NCBI RefSeq assembly: GCF_030682515.1
Contig: NZ_JAUXOD010000064.1
Location: 1 to 64,000 of the forward strand
Reading direction: 5' to 3'
From: Hoeflea sp.
GTDB lineage: Bacteria; Pseudomonadota; Alphaproteobacteria; Rhizobiales; Rhizobiaceae
Length of the DNA stretch: 64,000 nt
A model generated the notes under the pieces. That model was not told where the DNA came from and did no database searches. It saw nothing but the letters and a program-made list of their open reading frames with translations. Made by a program: the position numbers and the translations under genes. Below, one piece after another: positions 9,977 through 18,828 of the stretch (its first letter is position 1; each line of letters begins with the position of its first letter).

Positions 9977-9981
9977 GCCCG

Positions 9982-10632
9982 ATGCAGGTCGTCATCGTTG
10001 ATTACGGGTCGGGCAATCTTCGCTCCGCCCTCAAGGCGTTCGAGCGCGCCGCCCGCGAATCGGGCGTTTCCGCCACCATTTCGTTGAGCGCCGACGCCGA
10101 TCACGTCGCGGCCGCCGATCGCGTCGTGCTGCCGGGCGTCGGCGCCTATGCCGATTGCCGCGCCGGCCTCGACGCCATCGACGGCATGAATGAAGCGCTG
10201 CGCCACGCGGTCGAGGCCAGGGCGCGTCCGTTCCTGGGCATCTGCGTCGGCATGCAGCTGATGTCGACTCGGGGGCTCGAAAAAACCATGACGCCGGGCT
10301 TTGACTGGATCTCCGGCGACGTGGTGGAAATCAGGCCGTCCAATCCGGCTTTGAAGATTCCGCAGATCGGCTGGAACACGCTCGATCTCGCACGTCCGCA
10401 TCCGCTGTTTGACGGCATCCCGACCGGACCGGACGGGCTGCACGCCTATTTCGTGCATTCCTATCACCTGGCGGCGACCAATCCGTCCGATGTGCTGGCC
10501 ACGACCGACTATGGCGGGCCGGTGACCGCGGCCGTGGTCCATGAAAACCGGGCGGGCACCCAGTTCCACCCGGAAAAGAGCCAGACCCTGGGTCTCGCCC
10601 TGATTTCCAATTTCCTCACATGGAAGCCCTGA
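9982..10632 (+). CDS. hisH: Imidazole glycerol phosphate synthase, glutaminase subunit
   Basis: HisH hydrolyses glutamine and channels ammonia to HisF. The 216-residue class I amidotransferase has its nucleophile Cys88 in GICVGMQLM and the catalytic His196/Glu198 in QFHPEKS near the C-terminus. I start at the ATG at 9982, which begins [12 protein letters not shown], the universal start of the family. The frame is open further upstream to 9622 inside the DUF2628 gene, but that part is a shadow. Confidence 0.96.
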   Translation: MQVVIVDYGSGNLRSALKAFERAARESGVSATISLSADADHVAAADRVVLPGVGAYADCRAGLDAIDGMNEALRHAVEARARPFLGICVGMQLMSTRGLEKTMTPGFDWISGDVVEIRPSNPALKIPQIGWNTLDLARPHPLFDGIPTGPDGLHAYFVHSYHLAATNPSDVLATTDYGGPVTAAVVHENRAGTQFHPEKSQTLGLALISNFLTWKP

Positions 10633-10633
10633 C

Positions 10634-11404
10634 ATGATCCTGTTTCCCGCCATCGATTTGAAGGACGGCCAGTGTGTCCGGCTCAGGCTGGGCGAAATGG
10701 ACACAGCCACGGTCTACAATGACGACCCGGCGGCCCAGGCCCGCGCCTTCGAGGAGCAGGGTTTCGAATGGTTGCATGTGGTCGATCTGAACGGTGCATT
10801 CGAGGGCCAGTCGGTCAATGGCGCCGCGGTCGAGGCGATCCTCAAGGCGACGAAGAACCCGGTCCAGCTCGGCGGTGGCATCCGCACGCTGGCCCATATC
10901 GAGGCCTGGCTGGAGAAGGGTCTGGCCCGCGTCATTCTCGGCACCGTCGCGGTGCGCGATCCGGACCTCGTCAAGGAGGCCTGCAGGCTGTTTCCGGGCC
11001 GCGTTGCCGTTGGCATTGACGCCAAGGGCGGCAAGGTCGCCGTCGAAGGCTGGGCCGAGGCCTCCGAACTCGGCGTCATCGAGCTGGCGCAGCGCTTCGA
11101 GGGCGCGGGCGTCGCAGCCATCATCTACACCGACATCGACCGCGACGGCGTCCTCACCGGCATCAACTGGGAGGCGACCATCGAACTGGCCGAATCGGTC
11201 TCCATTCCGGTGATTGCTTCGGGGGGCCTCGCCTCCATCGCCGATATCGTGCGCATGAAAATGCCCGACGCCGCGCGCCTCGAAGGCGCGATCTCCGGCC
11301 GCGCTCTTTATGACGGCCGCATCGACCCGGCCGAGGCGCTCGCGATCCTCAACGGCACGCTTGACGTGGAACCCGCCAAATTCGAGGAAGCTGACCGCTC
11401 ATGA
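10634..11404 (+). CDS. hisA: ProFAR isomerase HisA
   Basis: HisA is the (beta-alpha)8-barrel isomerase that opens the ribose of ProFAR to give PRFAR, the substrate of HisF/HisH. The 256-residue product has catalytic Asp8 (FPAIDLKDG) and the second-half acid in YTDIDRDG. The stop TGA at 11402-11404 overlaps an ATG at 11401 (ATGA). That ATG is the start of the duplicated, dead hisF 5' end, not of working hisF, so the ancestral hisA-hisF coupling now leads into a 37-residue dead-end frame. Confidence 0.96.
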   Translation: MILFPAIDLKDGQCVRLRLGEMDTATVYNDDPAAQARAFEEQGFEWLHVVDLNGAFEGQSVNGAAVEAILKATKNPVQLGGGIRTLAHIEAWLEKGLARVILGTVAVRDPDLVKEACRLFPGRVAVGIDAKGGKVAVEGWAEASELGVIELAQRFEGAGVAAIIYTDIDRDGVLTGINWEATIELAESVSIPVIASGGLASIADIVRMKMPDAARLEGAISGRALYDGRIDPAEALAILNGTLDVEPAKFEEADRS

Positions 11405-11514
11405 CCCTGAAATCCCGCGTCATCCCCTGCCTCGACGTGAAGGACGGCCCGCGCGCCCCGCAGCGGCTTTGCCGCGAGGACGCGCAAGCCGGAAAGGCGG
11501 CCGTCCGATGTTGA
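11401..11514 (+). pseudogene. Duplicated 5' end of hisF (dead 37-codon frame)
   Basis: Bases 11401-11447 repeat the first 44 bases of hisF (11508-11551) almost exactly. The differences are an extra Thr codon after ATG, one Leu codon change (CTG to TTG) and two third-position changes. The copy encodes [16 protein letters not shown], then runs into unrelated sequence and ends at TGA 11512-11514, overlapping the true hisF ATG by seven bases. The first copy has the ATGA overlap with hisA and the extra Thr that I remember in rhizobial HisF, so it looks like the ancestral start. Silent differences argue against a simple assembly error. Confidence 0.85.
11448..11507 (+). repeat. 60-bp palindromic insert between hisF start copies
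   Basis: The spacer between the two hisF starts contains an imperfect palindrome: an inner GCGGC-TTT-GCCGC stem and outer GCGCG/CGCGC arms (about 11451-11485). A purine-rich GGAAAGG at 11491-11497 follows and can serve as the ribosome site for the real hisF. It may be a small repetitive palindromic element that moved in with the duplication, or simply rearrangement debris. I saw no second copy in this window. Confidence 0.6.
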
Positions 11515-12281
11515 AATCCCGTGTCATTCCCTGCCTCGACGTGAAGGACGGACGCGTCGTCAAGGGTGTCAATTTCGTCGATCTGATCGATGCCGGTGAT
11601 CCGGTCGAGGCCGCCAAGGCCTATGACGCGGCGGGCGCCGACGAATTGTGCTTTCTCGACATCACCGCCTCGTCCGACAATCGCGAGACCATTTACGATG
11701 TGGTGGCCCAGACAGCGGAACATTGCTTCATGCCCCTGACCGTCGGCGGCGGCGTCCGCGCCGTGTCCGACATCCGCAAGCTGCTGCTCGCCGGCGCCGA
11801 CAAGGTCTCGATCAACACGGCTGCGGTCAACAACCCGGATTTCGTCGCCGAAGCCGCCGACAAATTCGGCAACCAGTGCATCGTCGTCTCGGTGGACGCC
11901 AAGAAGGTCTCCGGTCCGGGCGAGGAAGACCGATGGGAGATCTTCACCCATGGCGGCCGCACGCCGACCGGCATCGAAGCCATCGGCTTTGCGAGCCGGA
12001 TGGTTGATCTGGGCGCCGGCGAGATCATGCTGACCTCGATGGACCGGGACGGAACCAAATCCGGCTACGACATCGCGCTCACCCGGGCTGTCGCCGATGC
12101 GGTGCGGGTGCCGGTGATTGCCTCGGGCGGCGTCGGCACGCTCGATCATCTGGTCGAAGGCATACGTGATGGTCATGCCACCGCGGTGCTCGCGGCCTCG
12201 ATTTTCCATTTTGGAACCTATACGATCCATGAAGCCAAGCAATACATGGCCGATGCCGGGCTTGCCATGCGCATGGTCTGA
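11508..12281 (+). CDS. hisF: Imidazole glycerol phosphate synthase, cyclase subunit
   Basis: HisF cyclises PRFAR with ammonia from HisH to imidazole glycerol phosphate and AICAR. The 257-residue barrel has the catalytic acids Asp11 ([14 protein letters not shown]) and the Asp of [13 protein letters not shown]. The functional start is the second ATG (11508), because the first copy of this start, at 11401, stops after 37 codons. GGAAAGG about ten bases upstream could recruit ribosomes independently of hisA. Confidence 0.96.
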   Translation: MLKSRVIPCLDVKDGRVVKGVNFVDLIDAGDPVEAAKAYDAAGADELCFLDITASSDNRETIYDVVAQTAEHCFMPLTVGGGVRAVSDIRKLLLAGADKVSINTAAVNNPDFVAEAADKFGNQCIVVSVDAKKVSGPGEEDRWEIFTHGGRTPTGIEAIGFASRMVDLGAGEIMLTSMDRDGTKSGYDIALTRAVADAVRVPVIASGGVGTLDHLVEGIRDGHATAVLAASIFHFGTYTIHEAKQYMADAGLAMRMV

Positions 12282-12320
12282 CCGGGCCGTCACAGGAATT
12301 CTTTGGGAGACTCGCCCGCA

Positions 12321-12644
12321 ATGACCAGCTTCAGCCTCGCAGATCTTGAGCGGATTGTCGCTGACCGCGCCTCCGCCGATCCGGCCCGGTCCTGGACGGC
12401 GAAGCTTGTCGCCGCCGGCATGCCGAAGGCCGCCAAGAAGCTCGGCGAGGAAGCCATTGAAACCGTGATTGCCGCGACCTCGCAAGGTCGCGGCGAACTG
12501 GTCGGGGAAACCGCGGATCTTCTGTATCATCTCATGGTCGTGCTGAGGATTGCCGGCGTTCCGCTCAGTGAGGTGATGGACGAACTGGAAGGCCGGACCG
12601 CGCAATCGGGCCTTGACGAGAAGGCCGGGCGCAAGGCGGAGTGA
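12321..12644 (+). CDS. hisE: Phosphoribosyl-ATP diphosphatase HisE
   Basis: HisE removes pyrophosphate from phosphoribosyl-ATP, step two of histidine synthesis. The 107-residue alpha-helical MazG-like protein contains [13 protein letters not shown] and [11 protein letters not shown], the metal-binding Glu/Asp helices. I start at the ATG at 12321, after GGGAGA; an in-frame TTG at 12303 would add six residues. The stop overlaps a possible GTG start of coaA. HisI is encoded elsewhere. Confidence 0.94.
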   Translation: MTSFSLADLERIVADRASADPARSWTAKLVAAGMPKAAKKLGEEAIETVIAATSQGRGELVGETADLLYHLMVVLRIAGVPLSEVMDELEGRTAQSGLDEKAGRKAE

Positions 12645-12646
12645 TC

Positions 12647-13633
12647 ATGGACCAGACCGAAAAACAGCCGCGAACGCTTGACCATTTCAGGGGCGACGAT
12701 TTTTCGCCCTATCGGTTCTTCACGGCCGATCAATGGGCGGCCTTCCGCGCCGATACGCCGCTGACCCTGACCGAGGATGAAGTTCGCCGGCTTCGCTCGC
12801 TGAACGACCCGATCGATCTCGACGAGATCCGGCGGATCTATCTGTCGCTGTCGCGGCTCCTGTCCGCCCATGTCGAATCCTCGCAACTGCTGTTCGAACA
12901 GCGCAAGCGGTTCCTCAGCCTGTCCAATGTGACCAAGACGCCGTTCATCATCGGCATTGCCGGCTCGGTCGCGGTGGGCAAGTCCACCACGGCCCGTGTC
13001 CTGACCGAACTGCTGGCGCGCTGGCCCTCGAGCCCGAAGGTCGACCTGGTCACCACCGACGGCTTCCTCTATCCCAACGAGGTGCTGCGGCGCGAAAACC
13101 TGATGGACCGCAAGGGCTTTCCGGAAAGCTACGATGTCGGTGCGGTGCTGCGCTTCCTCTCGGAGATCAAGGCCGGGCAGCACAATGTCCGCGCGCCGTG
13201 CTATTCGCATTTGACCTATGACGTGCTGCCGGGCGAATACACCTATATCGACCGGCCCGACATCCTGATCTTCGAGGGGATCAATGTCCTGCAGGTGCGC
13301 GACCTGCCCGAGGACGGAAAGATCATTCCCTTCGTGTCCGACTTCTTCGATTTCTCGATCTATATCGACGCCGAGGAATCCGACATCCACAAATGGTATG
13401 TCGACCGGTTCATGAACCTGAGGCAGACCGCGTTCCGCAACCCGGACTCCTTCTTCCACCGCTACGCCGCGATCAACGAGGATGCCGCCCGCGCCATCGC
13501 CGAGAGCCTGTGGGAAAACATCAACCTCAGGAACCTCAAGCAGAATATCCTGCCCACGCGCCCGCGCGCCGACCTGATCCTGCGCAAGGGCCCGAACCAT
13601 CTCATCGAGCAGGTGGCGCTGCGCAAGCTGTGA
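12647..13633 (+). CDS. coaA: Pantothenate kinase, type I
   Basis: CoaA phosphorylates pantothenate with ATP, the first and regulated step of coenzyme A synthesis. The 328-residue product has the P-loop GSVAVGKS at 106-113 and the PRHQ-like segment around [14 protein letters not shown], and its C-terminus [15 protein letters not shown] is typical. I use the ATG at 12647 with GGCGGAG upstream; a GTG at 12641 overlaps the hisE stop and would add two residues. It follows hisE directly and is probably co-transcribed with it. Confidence 0.95.
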   Translation: MDQTEKQPRTLDHFRGDDFSPYRFFTADQWAAFRADTPLTLTEDEVRRLRSLNDPIDLDEIRRIYLSLSRLLSAHVESSQLLFEQRKRFLSLSNVTKTPFIIGIAGSVAVGKSTTARVLTELLARWPSSPKVDLVTTDGFLYPNEVLRRENLMDRKGFPESYDVGAVLRFLSEIKAGQHNVRAPCYSHLTYDVLPGEYTYIDRPDILIFEGINVLQVRDLPEDGKIIPFVSDFFDFSIYIDAEESDIHKWYVDRFMNLRQTAFRNPDSFFHRYAAINEDAARAIAESLWENINLRNLKQNILPTRPRADLILRKGPNHLIEQVALRKL

Positions 13634-13660
13634 TCGGGACCCGGAACGGACACCGGACGC

Positions 13661-14272
13661 TCAGCCGGTGACCCGCCGGAGTGTCAGGTTGATGCGGCCG
13701 CCGTCCTTGAGCAGTGTCGACGTCATGGGGTAGATCCGGTCGACGCCGTGGAAGGCAAGCCGGCTTTCGCCGCCGAGGACGACAATGTCGCCGCTTTCCA
13801 GCCGGAAGGATCGGGTGGGCCCGCCGCGTTCCGTTCCGCCGATCCGGAACAGGCAGGCGTCTCCCAGCGAAACCGACAGCACCGGCGCGGAAAAATCCGT
13901 CTCGTCGCGGTCCTGGTGCAGGCCCATGCGGGCCTTGTCATCGTAGAAGTTGACGAGACAGGCCTGCGGCGGACGCGTGTCGCCGCTCAGTTCCGCCCAG
14001 AGCGTCATCAGTGTTTCGGGAATCGGCGGCCATGGATTGCCGGTGACCGGATGCCGATCCTGGTAGCGGTAGCCGGCCTTGTCGGCGACCCAGCCGAGGT
14101 CTCCGCAATTGCTCATCCTCACGCTCAGCGGCTTTCCGCTGCGCGGCATTTCCGGGCGGTAGAGCGGCGCTTGGCTCACCACCGCCCGGATGTCCTCCAC
14201 CAGCCTCTCCTGCGCGGCCCGGTCGAGATGACCGGGAATGTGGCGCACGCCTTTCGGCAGGACAAGCATCAC
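13661..14272 (-). CDS. alkB: AlkB-like 2OG-Fe(II) oxygenase
   Basis: AlkB enzymes remove alkyl groups such as 1-methyladenine and 3-methylcytosine from DNA or RNA by oxidation. The 203-residue product has the iron triad His119-x-Asp121 (LHQDRDETD) and His175 (AFHGVDR), and the 2-oxoglutarate-binding arginines in GGRINLTLRR (Arg193 and Arg199). Length and motifs fit the bacterial AlkB family well. It is a single gene converging on coaA; a short 6-bp-stem hairpin overlaps its stop. No adaptive-response ada gene is nearby. Confidence 0.88.
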   Translation of the reverse strand: MMLVLPKGVRHIPGHLDRAAQERLVEDIRAVVSQAPLYRPEMPRSGKPLSVRMSNCGDLGWVADKAGYRYQDRHPVTGNPWPPIPETLMTLWAELSGDTRPPQACLVNFYDDKARMGLHQDRDETDFSAPVLSVSLGDACLFRIGGTERGGPTRSFRLESGDIVVLGGESRLAFHGVDRIYPMTSTLLKDGGRINLTLRRVTG

Positions 14273-14296
14273 GGGCTTTCCTGGCAGGCCGCCGTC

Positions 14297-14812
14297 TCAG
14301 GCGGTTTCAAGATCGGGAATGCGCAGGACCTGGCCCGGATAGATCTTGTCGGGGTGCGACAGCATCGGCCGGTTGGCCTCGAAGATCACCGTGTGCTTGG
14401 CGCCCTTGCCCTTGCCGTACGCGGCCTCGGCGATCTTCCACAGATTGTCGCCCTTCTTCACCGTATGGAAGCGCGGCTCCTTGGCCGGCGTCGACGCCTT
14501 GACCAGCTCCGTCATGTCGGTGGCGCCGAGCGAAAGCCCGGAGTCTGGCAGAACCACCTTCAGCTCGGCCGCTTCCACCTTGGAGATCCCGAGCGTGTTG
14601 CCGACCGCGATGATGGCCTTCTCGAAGATCGACTGGTCCTCGACGACGCCCGACAGGACGATCTTGTCGCCTTCGACCTTGACGTCGACCTTGTCGGTGC
14701 CGAGCTTGAACGAATCGAGCTCCTTCTTGACCGCATCGGCGTCCGGCGCGTCATCATCGCCGCCGATGCCGAGTTTCTTTCCTGCAGATTTGATGAAATC
14801 GAAAATGCCCAT
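14297..14812 (-). CDS. BON and LysM domain protein (YgaU/Kbp-like)
   Basis: This 171-residue protein carries a BON domain (about 25-90) and a C-terminal LysM domain (about 115-168; FHTVKKGDNLWKIA to IYPGQVLRIP). This is the arrangement of E. coli YgaU (Kbp), a potassium-binding protein. It starts MGIFDFIKSAGKKLG, like the family, with no signal peptide, so it is probably cytoplasmic despite the LysM domain. The upstream open frame to 14953 is not part of the gene. It lies 24 bp upstream of alkB on the same strand. Confidence 0.87.
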   Translation of the reverse strand: MGIFDFIKSAGKKLGIGGDDDAPDADAVKKELDSFKLGTDKVDVKVEGDKIVLSGVVEDQSIFEKAIIAVGNTLGISKVEAAELKVVLPDSGLSLGATDMTELVKASTPAKEPRFHTVKKGDNLWKIAEAAYGKGKGAKHTVIFEANRPMLSHPDKIYPGQVLRIPDLETA

Positions 14813-14891
14813 AAGCCGTCGTCTCCCTGAGTGTATTCGCCAAGACTTAAGCATGCCCCGCAGGGACTGCCAATAAAAAAGCAAACGCGGC

Positions 14892-15326
14892 TCACTCGTC
14901 GTCGACTTTGCCTCGGGCTTTCTTGATTGTCGCCCGGCCCGACTTGGCGGCAAGCCGGCGTTCCACTGATCCCTTTGTCGGCCGGGTCTTGCGCCTTGGC
15001 GGCGGCGGCGGCTCCGAGGCTTGGTCGATCAGCTCCGTGAGCCGTGCCCTTGCATCGGCGCGATTGCGTTCCTGGGTGCGGAAGCGGTTGGCCTCGATGA
15101 TGAGGACGCCATCCTTGGACACGCGGCTGCCGCCGAGCCGCAGCGCGTTGGTCTTGACCCGGTCGTTGAGGGAGGGCGAATTGCGGATGTCGAACCGCAA
15201 CTGCACCGCCGTGGCGACCTTGTTGACGTTCTGGCCTCCCGGGCCCGAGGCGCGGATGAAGCTTTCGCTGAGTTCCCAGGCAGCGATGACGATGCCGCGC
15301 GCGGCGTGCAGCGGCATGGAACTCAT
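14892..15326 (-). CDS. arfB: ArfB (YaeJ) ribosome-rescue hydrolase
   Basis: ArfB releases peptides from stalled ribosomes without a stop codon, acting alongside or instead of tmRNA. The 144-residue protein has the peptidyl-hydrolase GGQ loop at 30-32 (GPGGQNVNK). Its C-terminal tail is basic and unstructured and enters the empty mRNA channel (Lys/Arg-rich after residue 105), with no codon-recognition domains, as expected for ArfB rather than RF1 or RF2. It overlaps the nitroreductase gene by 4 bp, so the two are coupled. Confidence 0.92.
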   Translation of the reverse strand: MSSMPLHAARGIVIAAWELSESFIRASGPGGQNVNKVATAVQLRFDIRNSPSLNDRVKTNALRLGGSRVSKDGVLIIEANRFRTQERNRADARARLTELIDQASEPPPPPRRKTRPTKGSVERRLAAKSGRATIKKARGKVDDE

Positions 15327-16000
15327 GGCGCCGTCTTCCAGTGGAGAATCTCTCGTTCCTCCTTGCGGCTGATCGCCGGCACCCGCGCGCCCGGCGCCGG
15401 ATGTCCGGCCACGAGCAGCACCAGCGGCTTTTCATTGTCGGGCCTGCCGCAGATCTCATTGAGAAATCCCATCGGCGAGGGCGTGTGGGTCAGAGTCGCA
15501 AGCCCGGCCGAATGCAGGCTGGCAATCAGGAGGCCGATGGCGATCGAGACCGATTCGGGCACATAATAGTGCTTTATCTTGCGACCCTCTTCATCCACGC
15601 CCCAGCGCTGGGCGAAGATGGCGATCAGCCAGGGTGCGGTCTCCAGGAACGGCTTCTCCCAGTCGGTGCCGAGCGGCGCCAGCGCGCCGAGCCATTCCTC
15701 GCCTGCCCTGCCGCTGTAGAAGGCGCGCTCCTCCTCCTCGGCCGCAAGCCGGATGGCGCGCTTGGCGGCCGGATCGCCGATGGCGACAAAGCTCCAGGGC
15801 TGCTGGTTGGCGCCTGACGGCGCGGTCGCGGCAGTGCGGATTGCCAGCCGGATGATCTCCGGATCTACCGGATCGGGCGCGAAGTCCCGCACCGTGCGGC
15901 GCGACTGCATCAGATCGTGGAAGCGGCGCGCCTCGTCAAGCATCTCTGCATCGCTCTTTCGCAGGAGCGAAAGCGCAACGGTCTCGGCGGCTTGGGCCAT
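15323..16000 (-). CDS. Nitroreductase family flavoprotein
   Basis: This 225-residue FMN-dependent oxidoreductase has the nitroreductase signatures SRRTVRDF near the N-terminus, PSGANQQPW (FMN and dimer contacts) and a Tyr/Val-rich middle. Sequence style is close to the iodotyrosine-deiodinase/BluB-like branch, but the substrate cannot be told. I start at the ATG at 15998-16000, which has GGAGA eight bases upstream. The longer GTG frame from 16063 would start inside the terminator hairpin of pckA. It lies upstream of arfB. Confidence 0.85.
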   Translation of the reverse strand: MAQAAETVALSLLRKSDAEMLDEARRFHDLMQSRRTVRDFAPDPVDPEIIRLAIRTAATAPSGANQQPWSFVAIGDPAAKRAIRLAAEEEERAFYSGRAGEEWLGALAPLGTDWEKPFLETAPWLIAIFAQRWGVDEEGRKIKHYYVPESVSIAIGLLIASLHSAGLATLTHTPSPMGFLNEICGRPDNEKPLVLLVAGHPAPGARVPAISRKEEREILHWKTAP

Positions 16001-16043
16001 GGCGCGGATCTCCGGGCGGGGTTGGGACCGGCCGAAAATGCGC

Positions 16044-16074
16044 GACAGGCCCCGTCGGGTCAACGGGGCCTGTC
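16044..16074 (-). terminator. Strong hairpin after pckA
   Basis: There is a perfect 12-bp inverted repeat, GACAGGCCCCGT and its complement, with a 7-base loop, 28 bp past the pckA stop. No long T-run follows on the minus strand, so it may work with a factor or act as an mRNA stabiliser. It overlaps the upstream open frame of the nitroreductase and supports the shorter start of that gene. Confidence 0.75.
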
Positions 16075-16101
16075 AAAGAATGTCCGGCGAAGAAGCCGCG
16101 A

Positions 16102-17715
16102 TTACGCCGCCGCTGACCGCAGGCCCGGCGCCGCATTCAGCACCGAATCATCGACATGGGCTTCAAACTTGGTGAAATTGTCGACGAACATGCGCACCAG
16201 GCGGCTGGCGGAGGCGTCATAGGCGACGGGGTCCGCCCAAGTCGACCGCGGATCGAGAATGGCGCTGTCAACGCCGGCCACCGCCATCGGCACCGCGAAC
16301 CCGAAATGCCGGTCGATGCGGAAATCCGCATTCGCCAGCGATCCGTCGAGGGCCGCCGACAGCAGCGCCCTTGTCGCCTTGATCGGCATGCGCCGGCCCT
16401 TGCCATAGGCGCCGCCGGTCCAGCCGGTGTTGACCAGCCAGCAGCTGACCTCCTGGTCATGGATCAGCTTGCGCAGCAAACCGCCATAGACCGAGGGGTG
16501 GCGCGGCATGAAGGGCGCGCCGAAACAGGTGGAGAACGTGGCTTCGGGTTCGGTGACGCCCTTTTCCGTTCCGGCCACCTTGGCGGTGTAGCCGGAGAGG
16601 AAATGATACATCGCCTGATCCGGCGTCAGCCGGGCGATCGGAGGCATCACGCCGAATGCATCCGCCGTCAGCATGATGATGTTGTGCGGATGGCCGGACC
16701 GGCCGGTCTCGCTGGCGTTGGGGATGAAATGCAGCGGATAGGCGCAGCGGGTGTTTTCGGTCAGCGATGCGTCATCGAAATCGGGAACCCGGTCATGGTT
16801 GAGAATGACGTTTTCAAGAACCGTGCCGAAACGCTGGGTGGTGCCGTAGATTTCCGGCTCCGCCTCGGGCGACAGCCGGATCGTCTTGGCGTAGCAGCCG
16901 CCTTCGAAGTTGAACACGCCGGTTTCGCCCCAGCCATGTTCGTCGTCGCCGATCAGCGTCCGGCTCGGATCTGCCGAGAGCGTCGTCTTGCCGGTTCCCG
17001 ACAGGCCGAAAAACACCGCCGTGTTGCCATCCGGCCCGACATTGGCGGAGCAATGCATCGGCATCACGCCCTTGGGCGGCAGCAGGTAGTTCAGCGCCGT
17101 GAACACGGATTTCTTCATTTCCCCCGCATAGGAGGTGCCGCCGATCAGCACCAGGCCCTTGTCCAGATTGACGGCGATCACCGTCTCCGAGCGGCAGCCG
17201 TGACGCGACGGATCCGCGCGGAAGGAGGGCAGGTTGATGACCGTCAGCTGCGGCACGAAATCGGCAAGCGTCGCGCGGTGGGGACGGATCAGCAGATTGC
17301 GGATGAACAGTGCATGCCAGGCATATTCCGTGATGATCCTGGACCTGAGCGCGTGTTCCTCCGCGGCGCCGCCGATGAGATCCTGAACGAACAGATCATG
17401 ATCCCTGGCATGGGCCATCATGTCGGCATGGAGCACATCGAAGGACTCCGGCGACATCGGCTTGTTGTTGTCCCACCAGATATGGTCATCGGTCGAGGCA
17501 TCGCGGACGATGAACTTGTCCTGGGCGGATCGGCCGGTGTGTTGGCCCGTCAACGCCCTCAACGCCCCATGCGCCGTCAGCACGGCCTCGCCCCGCGCCA
17601 CGGCGAACTCGACCAGTTCGGCCTCGCTGGTGTTGTAGCGCACGCGTCCGGTCGTGTTGAGGCCGCATAGATCGATTCCGGCTGACGGATTACGCACTCC
17701 CAAATCCTCACTCAT
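16102..17715 (-). CDS. pckA: Phosphoenolpyruvate carboxykinase (ATP)
   Basis: PckA converts oxaloacetate and ATP to phosphoenolpyruvate and CO2, the entry to gluconeogenesis for growth on organic acids. The 537-residue product has the kinase-1a loop GLSGTGKT at 237-244, the oxaloacetate/metal-binding region around [11 protein letters not shown] (195-205), and the conserved [10 protein letters not shown] segment. AAGGA precedes the ATG by seven bases. It is divergent from chvI across a 357-bp intergenic region with LacI-like operator candidates. Proximity to chvIG is standard in Rhizobiaceae. Confidence 0.96.
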   Translation of the reverse strand: MSEDLGVRNPSAGIDLCGLNTTGRVRYNTSEAELVEFAVARGEAVLTAHGALRALTGQHTGRSAQDKFIVRDASTDDHIWWDNNKPMSPESFDVLHADMMAHARDHDLFVQDLIGGAAEEHALRSRIITEYAWHALFIRNLLIRPHRATLADFVPQLTVINLPSFRADPSRHGCRSETVIAVNLDKGLVLIGGTSYAGEMKKSVFTALNYLLPPKGVMPMHCSANVGPDGNTAVFFGLSGTGKTTLSADPSRTLIGDDEHGWGETGVFNFEGGCYAKTIRLSPEAEPEIYGTTQRFGTVLENVILNHDRVPDFDDASLTENTRCAYPLHFIPNASETGRSGHPHNIIMLTADAFGVMPPIARLTPDQAMYHFLSGYTAKVAGTEKGVTEPEATFSTCFGAPFMPRHPSVYGGLLRKLIHDQEVSCWLVNTGWTGGAYGKGRRMPIKATRALLSAALDGSLANADFRIDRHFGFAVPMAVAGVDSAILDPRSTWADPVAYDASASRLVRMFVDNFTKFEAHVDDSVLNAAPGLRSAAA

Positions 17716-17797
17716 TACGGATTCCTTTTTGCTCAGGCGCAGGACAGGTTCAATTTCGGCCGGACCATAGGGTCGAGAATTTTAAAAAACAACAAGC

Positions 17798-17872
17798 AAA
17801 TCGATGAATAACTAATGAAATCAAAGTATTAATCGATTTAAAAAAACTGGCTTCCATTTAAATCGGTTCAAT
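17798..17872 (-). promoter_or_regulatory. Three LacI-like AATCG operator candidates upstream of pckA
   Basis: In the AT-rich part of the pckA-chvI gap there are three related sites: AAATCGATGAA (17798-17808), TTAATCGATTTAA (17829-17841, near-perfect palindrome centred on CG) and TTTAAATCGGTTCA (17857-17870). Their central CG pairs lie at 17802, 17834 and 17864, about 30-32 bp (three helix turns) apart. A CG-centred palindrome is the LacI-family style. PckR, a LacI-type repressor of pckA in Sinorhizobium, is the likely binder (inference). The rest of the intergenic region, 17716-18072, shows no gene. Confidence 0.6.
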
Positions 17873-18072
17873 CACCGCTTGCGGCCGACTCCGCCGGAAA
17901 TCCCTCCGACAATGAGAGAATGACACCGCAGGGGATCTGTGCCACATTTTGTTCTCACTTTATCCTCATGGACGTGGCGGCGGGACCCGGCAATGACGCG
18001 ATGACGCGGCTGAACCGGAAAAGCGGGGGCACTTCCCTAGAGGTGTGCTTGATCATGATGGAGACGACAGAC

Positions 18073-18786
18073 ATGCAGACAATCGCGCTCGTCGACGACG
18101 ACCGCAACATCCTTACCTCGGTTTCGATCGCACTCGAAACGGAAGGGTATCGTGTTGAAACCTACACCGATGGCGCCTCCGCACTGGATGGTTTGCTGGC
18201 TCGTCCCCCGCAACTGGCGATTTTCGACATCAAGATGCCGCGTATGGACGGCATGGAGCTTCTGCGCCGTTTGCGGCAGAAATCCGACATCCCGGTCATC
18301 TTCCTGACCTCCAAGGATGAGGAGATCGACGAACTGTTCGGCCTCAAGATGGGCGCCGACGATTTCATCACCAAGCCGTTTTCCCAGCGGCTTCTGGTCG
18401 AGCGGGTCAAGGCGGTGCTGCGCCGCGCCGCCAACCGCGAGGCAGCCGCCGCGCCGGGTCGCGTGGCCACGGCGCCGACAAAATCGCTCGAGCGCGGCAA
18501 CCTGGTCATGGACCAGGAACGCCACACCTGCACCTGGAAGAACGAGCCCGTGACGCTGACGGTGACCGAGTTCCTCATCCTGCAGTCGCTGGCGCAGCGG
18601 CCGGGCGTGGTCAAGAGCCGCGACGCGCTGATGGACGCCGCCTATGACGAGCAGGTCTATGTCGATGACCGGACCATCGACAGCCATATCAAGCGGCTGC
18701 GCAAGAAGTTCAAAATGGTCGATGACGATTTCGACATGATTGAAACCCTCTATGGGGTCGGATACCGGTTCAGGGAAGCGGCGTGA
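18073..18786 (+). CDS. chvI: ChvI response regulator
   Basis: ChvI is the DNA-binding output of the ChvG-ChvI system, which controls acid response, exopolysaccharide and envelope genes and is needed for plant or animal interaction in rhizobia, Agrobacterium and Brucella (as BvrR). The 237-residue product has acidic pocket Asp8-10, phosphoacceptor Asp52 ([10 protein letters not shown]), the switch Lys in ITKPF and a C-terminal OmpR-type winged helix. I start at [10 protein letters not shown], as in known orthologues; earlier in-frame ATGs exist, for example at 18055. It is 42 bp from chvG. Confidence 0.95.
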   Translation: MQTIALVDDDRNILTSVSIALETEGYRVETYTDGASALDGLLARPPQLAIFDIKMPRMDGMELLRRLRQKSDIPVIFLTSKDEEIDELFGLKMGADDFITKPFSQRLLVERVKAVLRRAANREAAAAPGRVATAPTKSLERGNLVMDQERHTCTWKNEPVTLTVTEFLILQSLAQRPGVVKSRDALMDAAYDEQVYVDDRTIDSHIKRLRKKFKMVDDDFDMIETLYGVGYRFREAA

Positions 18787-18828
18787 CCGACGTCTCGGCT
18801 GCCGGGTGACGGATGTGGCGAAGGTGGC

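Noticed and set aside
9622..9981. Longer HisH N-terminus
   Set aside because: The extension lies wholly inside the DUF2628 gene in another frame and is Arg/Pro-rich; HisH families start at MQVVIVDYG.
17716..18072. CtrA box (TTAA-N7-TTAA) in the pckA-chvI gap
   Set aside because: The only TTAA pair is five bases apart (17829-17841) and fits a LacI-type palindrome better.
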